This document shows positions 6,588-9,179 of a DNA stretch of 9,179 nucleotides, in pieces. The notes under the pieces were generated by a model. It saw only the letters and a list, made by a program, of their open reading frames with translations, was not told the origin of the DNA and did not search any database. Position 1 is the first letter of the stretch; each line of letters opens with the position of its first letter. The DNA comes from Eisenbergiella intestinigallinarum. Its GTDB lineage: Bacteria > Bacillota > Clostridia > Lachnospirales > Lachnospiraceae. The position numbers were made by a program, and so were the translations under genes. The stretch spans positions 1 through 9,179 of the forward strand of contig DWVS01000102.1 of assembly GCA_019120115.1 (NCBI GenBank), read 5' to 3'.

Positions 6588-7024
6588 TCCAGCAGATCCA
6601 CGCTTCTTTCCACCGTCGCCCCATTCCGGTCCGTATAGAAAATATCCATCGTCAGCTCCGTACAGGCCGGATCATAAGGAATGAAATAAATCATGCCGGC
6701 CTTCCAGTTCCCGTTTTCCTCTTCCAGATAGTGGACGCTGGCGCTGAAACCATCTTCATATTCCACACGGCCGGAAATATGAATCTTCAGCGTTTCCGGC
6801 TGTACCGTTCCTTCCGGTATCTCAAACAGGATTCCACCGTTTTCAGATACGATGCTTTTCGCGATCTGATCCGCTGCAGAAAGCGATCCCTCTAAAACGG
6901 CATCTCCATCCCCTCCGTTTTCTGTCTCCGTCTGCACGGGAAGATCCTGGACCGGACCCGCCGTTACACTGCCGCTGCAGAATACCGCCATCGCGGCAGC
7001 CATCATCCAAATTGTTGTCTGCAT
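6575..7024 (-). CDS. Small secreted protein of unknown function
   Basis: A 149-residue protein I do not recognise. It begins with a hydrophobic stretch (about residues 5-20) ending SVTA-GP, which fits a signal peptide cut after A22. An acidic, low-complexity segment follows (24-48). The remainder (50-149) alternates strand-like segments such as GGILFEIP, LKIHISGRVEYE, SASVHYLEEE, KAGMIYFIPYD and TMDIFYTD, suggesting a small beta-rich extracellular domain. The ATG at 7024 is chosen because a perfect AGGAGG lies 6 nt upstream. Two longer in-frame starts exist: ATG at 7075 and TTG at 7102, the latter overlapping the upstream NlpC/P60 gene. They would add a very basic run (RKRKRNRRGR) that is largely the translation of the purine-rich ribosome-binding region; however, the short form lacks the usual positive n-region, so the longer start is not excluded. 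It sits 67 bp behind the NlpC/P60 gene with no promoter seen between, and ends in a shared terminator hairpin. Confidence 0.7.
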   Translation of the reverse strand: MQTTIWMMAAAMAVFCSGSVTAGPVQDLPVQTETENGGDGDAVLEGSLSAADQIAKSIVSENGGILFEIPEGTVQPETLKIHISGRVEYEDGFSASVHYLEEENGNWKAGMIYFIPYDPACTELTMDIFYTDRNGATVERSVDLLDEAE

Positions 7025-7030
7025 CCTCCC

Positions 7031-7036
7031 CCTCCT
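7031..7036 (-). promoter_or_regulatory. AGGAGG ribosome binding site for the small secreted protein
   Basis: On the minus strand a perfect AGGAGG lies 6 nt before the ATG at 7024-7022, inside a longer purine-only stretch. It decides the start of the 149-residue reading over the longer in-frame ATG and TTG starts, which have poor or badly spaced sites. Confidence 0.65.
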
Positions 7037-7091
7037 GTTCCTCTTCCTTTTTCGCTGCACGGCCTGCTCCCGCATGCAGCCTGTGTATCGG

Positions 7092-8384
7092 CTATCCCAC
7101 AATCCTTCTCACCGACAAAATGGTCTTGTAGGTTGCATTTCCGTACTTAATGCCCGTTTTCACACTGCTGGCATGAACGATCCTGCCATTCCCCAGGTAT
7201 ATGGCCACATGCCCCGCATAACAGATCAGATCACCCGGCTGAGCCTCCGCGTAGGAAACTTCCCGTCCCGCGCTTCTCTGTTCAGAAGAGGTTCTTGGGA
7301 TGCTGTAGCCCAACGCCTTGTAAACCGACTGGGTGAAACCGGAGCAATCCGCGCCCTCCGTCAGGCTGGTACCTCCGGGCACATAGGGATTTCCCACAAA
7401 CTGACAGGCATAATTGGCAATCTCCACACCTTTGGAATAGCTGCTGGAAGAAGAGGATGAGGAACCGGAAGAGGAGGAGTCTGACGCCTTTTCCGATTCT
7501 TTTTGACTTTCCTGCTCCGACGCGCTGGAAGACTCGCTCGCTTTCTTCTTTTCTTCCTCCGCTTTCCTGCTCTCCTCCGCCTTACGGCTTTCTTCCTCCG
7601 CTTTTCGCTGCGCCTCTTCCTCTTCTGCCCGTTTGGACTCCTCCTCAGCGGCAATCTGCTGTATCTCCGCGTTCTGCTGTTCGATTTTTTCCCTGTATGC
7701 GGCGGCCTGTTCCTCAGCCCGCGCAAGATCCGCTTCGTAATCCGCTGAAATCGCCTTCTGTTCATCCAGAGAGGTCTGAAGGGACGCTTCCTCCTGCTCC
7801 AGCTCATACTGCGCCGCCTCCAGGTCCGACTTCCTGGTTTCCAGCTCCTCCTTCAGATCCGCGACCTCCTGCACGGTAGCCGCATAATCATCCAGCATCT
7901 TTCGATCGTAGCTGTAAATTTCCTGTACATATTCCGCCTTGTTCAGAAGATCCCCCCAGCTCTTTGCCTCCAGAAGGATCTGAATGTAGCTGTTTTCTCC
8001 TTTTTCGTAGAGGTACTGAATCCTCTTCTTCATGGCGGTGTACTGTTCTTCTTCCTTCTTTTTGGCCGCGTCGTAATCCTCCTGGGCCTGTACGATCTGA
8101 TCCTCCGTATCGGCGATCTCTTCCTCCATCAGATCCACGCTGACCATAATCTCGGCAATCTGGCTGGTCAGTTCTTCGATCTGGGCATCCACATCTTCCT
8201 TCTCTCCGGACAGGTCGCTGATCTGATCGTTAATGGCATCCAGTTCATCCTGGGTGCTGTTCTTCTGATTTTCCTTTTCCTGCCTCTGTTTTTTCAGTTC
8301 GCTGCTGCTGGTTGCGGATACGGGCTGAACCGACGAAAACGCAACCATGAGAATCAAAAACAGACTGAAAAGTTTCTTTCGCAT
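7092..8384 (-). CDS. Secreted coiled-coil NlpC/P60 peptidoglycan hydrolase (CwlO/PcsB-like)
   Basis: A predicted secreted cell-wall endopeptidase of 430 residues. A signal peptide (MRKK, hydrophobic core, VSA at 22-24) is followed by a long coiled coil (about 26-245). Within it, residues 121-165 (LYEKGENSYIQILLEAKSW, then KAEYVQEIYSYDRKML) match the conserved segment of CwlO/PcsB-type proteins that in relatives contacts FtsX. A charged repetitive linker of KAEE/RKAEE units (about 250-282) and a serine-rich tract (283-316) lead to a C-terminal NlpC/P60 domain (about 317-430). The catalytic residues are visible: C347 in DCSGF, H392 in GHVAIYLG and third polar residue H404 in RIVHAS. By family, it should cut stem-peptide bonds during growth or division. 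The ATG at 8384 has GAAGGG 7 nt upstream. It lies 27 bp after asnS and is followed by the small secreted protein gene, so the three are probably co-transcribed. Control by FtsEX is inferred from architecture only. Confidence 0.92.
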   Translation of the reverse strand: MRKKLFSLFLILMVAFSSVQPVSATSSSELKKQRQEKENQKNSTQDELDAINDQISDLSGEKEDVDAQIEELTSQIAEIMVSVDLMEEEIADTEDQIVQAQEDYDAAKKKEEEQYTAMKKRIQYLYEKGENSYIQILLEAKSWGDLLNKAEYVQEIYSYDRKMLDDYAATVQEVADLKEELETRKSDLEAAQYELEQEEASLQTSLDEQKAISADYEADLARAEEQAAAYREKIEQQNAEIQQIAAEEESKRAEEEEAQRKAEEESRKAEESRKAEEEKKKASESSSASEQESQKESEKASDSSSSGSSSSSSSSYSKGVEIANYACQFVGNPYVPGGTSLTEGADCSGFTQSVYKALGYSIPRTSSEQRSAGREVSYAEAQPGDLICYAGHVAIYLGNGRIVHASSVKTGIKYGNATYKTILSVRRIVG

Positions 8385-8411
8385 ATCCTGTCCCTTCTTT
8401 ATCGCAGCAGT

Positions 8412-9179
8412 CTACAGATCACAGTTCTTAACGGTTCTCGGGAACGGGATCACGTCCCGGATGTTGCCCATGCCGGTCAGGTACATCACGCAGCGCTCAA
8501 AGCCGAGGCCGAAGCCTGCATGGCGGGCGGAGCCGTAACGTCTCAGATCCAGGTAAAATTCATAGTCCTCCCGCTTCAGTCCAAGCTCGTCCATTCTCTT
8601 TTCCAGGAGCTCCAGCTTGTCCTCTCTCTGGCTTCCTCCGATGATCTCTCCGATTCCGGGCACCAGGCAGTCCATGGCAGCAACGGTTTTTCCATCCTCG
8701 TTCAGCTTCATATAGAAAGCCTTGATCTCCTTCGGATAATCGGTCACGAATACCGGACGTTTGAATTCCTTTTCCGTCAGATAACGCTCATGCTCCGTCT
8801 GAAGGTCGCTTCCCCAGTGTACCTTATATTCGAATTCATCGTTGTGCTTTTCCAGAATCTCGATGGCTTCCGTATAGGTCACATGACCGAATTCGGAATC
8901 CAGCACATGCTGCAGCCGCTCGATCAGGCCCTTGTCCACGAACTGGTTGAAAAATGCCATCTCCTCCGGCGCGTTTTCCAGAACATAGCGGATGATGTAT
9001 TTCAGCATGCTTTCCGCCAGAATCATGTCGTCCTTCAGGTCAGCGAAACACATCTCCGGCTCGATCATCCAGAACTCAGCGGCATGGCGGGTGGTGTTGG
9101 AATTTTCCGCGCGGAAGGTGGGGCCGAAGGTATAAACGTTGCGGAAGGCAAATGCATAGGTTTCCGCGTCGAGCTGGCC
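8412..9179 (-). CDS. asnS: Asparaginyl-tRNA synthetase, C-terminal part (5' end outside window)
   Basis: Charges tRNA-Asn with asparagine. The frame is open to the window edge, giving 255 visible residues, so the Met at 9068 is internal. The first visible residues, GQLDAETYAFAFRNVYTFGPTFRAENSN, then RHAAEFWMIEPE, carry class II motif 2 (FRAE) in the form typical of AsnRS. The end carries motif 3 (GFGLGFERCVMYLTG) followed by NIRDVIPFPRT, the usual AsnRS ending. These features separate it from AspRS, which has a large GAD insertion here, and from LysRS. The final residues VKNCDL replace the more common PGNAEF-like tail, a minor change. The TAG stop is 27 bp before the NlpC/P60 start, so the wall hydrolase may be carried on the asnS transcript. 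The anticodon-binding domain and promoter are outside the window. Confidence 0.96.
   Translation of the reverse strand, partial: GQLDAETYAFAFRNVYTFGPTFRAENSNTTRHAAEFWMIEPEMCFADLKDDMILAESMLKYIIRYVLENAPEEMAFFNQFVDKGLIERLQHVLDSEFGHVTYTEAIEILEKHNDEFEYKVHWGSDLQTEHERYLTEKEFKRPVFVTDYPKEIKAFYMKLNEDGKTVAAMDCLVPGIGEIIGGSQREDKLELLEKRMDELGLKREDYEFYLDLRRYGSARHAGFGLGFERCVMYLTGMGNIRDVIPFPRTVKNCDL

Noticed and set aside
7361..7879. Arg/Lys-rich (minus) and Pro-rich (plus) open frames across the NlpC/P60 linker
   Set aside because: These are other-frame readings of the repetitive KAEE and serine coding region. Their odd composition comes from that bias.

Overview
The window looks like a chromosomal housekeeping stretch from a moderately GC-rich Gram-positive anaerobe of the Clostridia, most likely Lachnospiraceae-like. 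The clues are a methionine aminopeptidase carrying an N-terminal SEC-C zinc motif, a DUF3842 protein, a CwlO/PcsB-type NlpC/P60 hydrolase, a YfmR/Uup-type ABC-F ATPase and AGGAGG-type ribosome binding sites. The taxonomic call is inferred from family content. There is no phage, IS, CRISPR, tRNA or rRNA signal, and both ends cut through aminoacyl-tRNA synthetase genes.

Layout: (1) 1-1174, rightward, the 3' part of proS, followed by a GC-rich hairpin. (2) 4148-1268, leftward, an ABC-F translation factor gene followed by map. Each has its own near-consensus sigma-A-type promoter. (3) 4359-5180, rightward, an RsmJ-like 16S rRNA methyltransferase gene, divergent from the ABC-F gene across a 210-bp region with back-to-back promoters. 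(4) 5341-6552, rightward, a SIMPL-domain lipoprotein gene and a DUF3842 gene in a likely two-gene operon. (5) 9179-6575, leftward, the 3' part of asnS, then a secreted coiled-coil NlpC/P60 hydrolase gene, then a small unrecognised secreted protein gene. Blocks 4 and 5 converge on one perfect 18-nt inverted repeat that holds both stop codons.

Functionally, most genes serve translation: charging of tRNA-Pro and tRNA-Asn, N-terminal Met removal, ribosome rescue or assistance by an ABC-F factor, and 16S rRNA methylation. The rest concern the cell envelope: a peptidoglycan hydrolase, its small secreted neighbour and a lipoprotein. No clearly new multi-gene system is evident. The least explained parts are the 149-residue secreted protein, the DUF3842 protein, and the hairpin shared by two convergent genes. 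No stretch above 300 bases lacks a gene.
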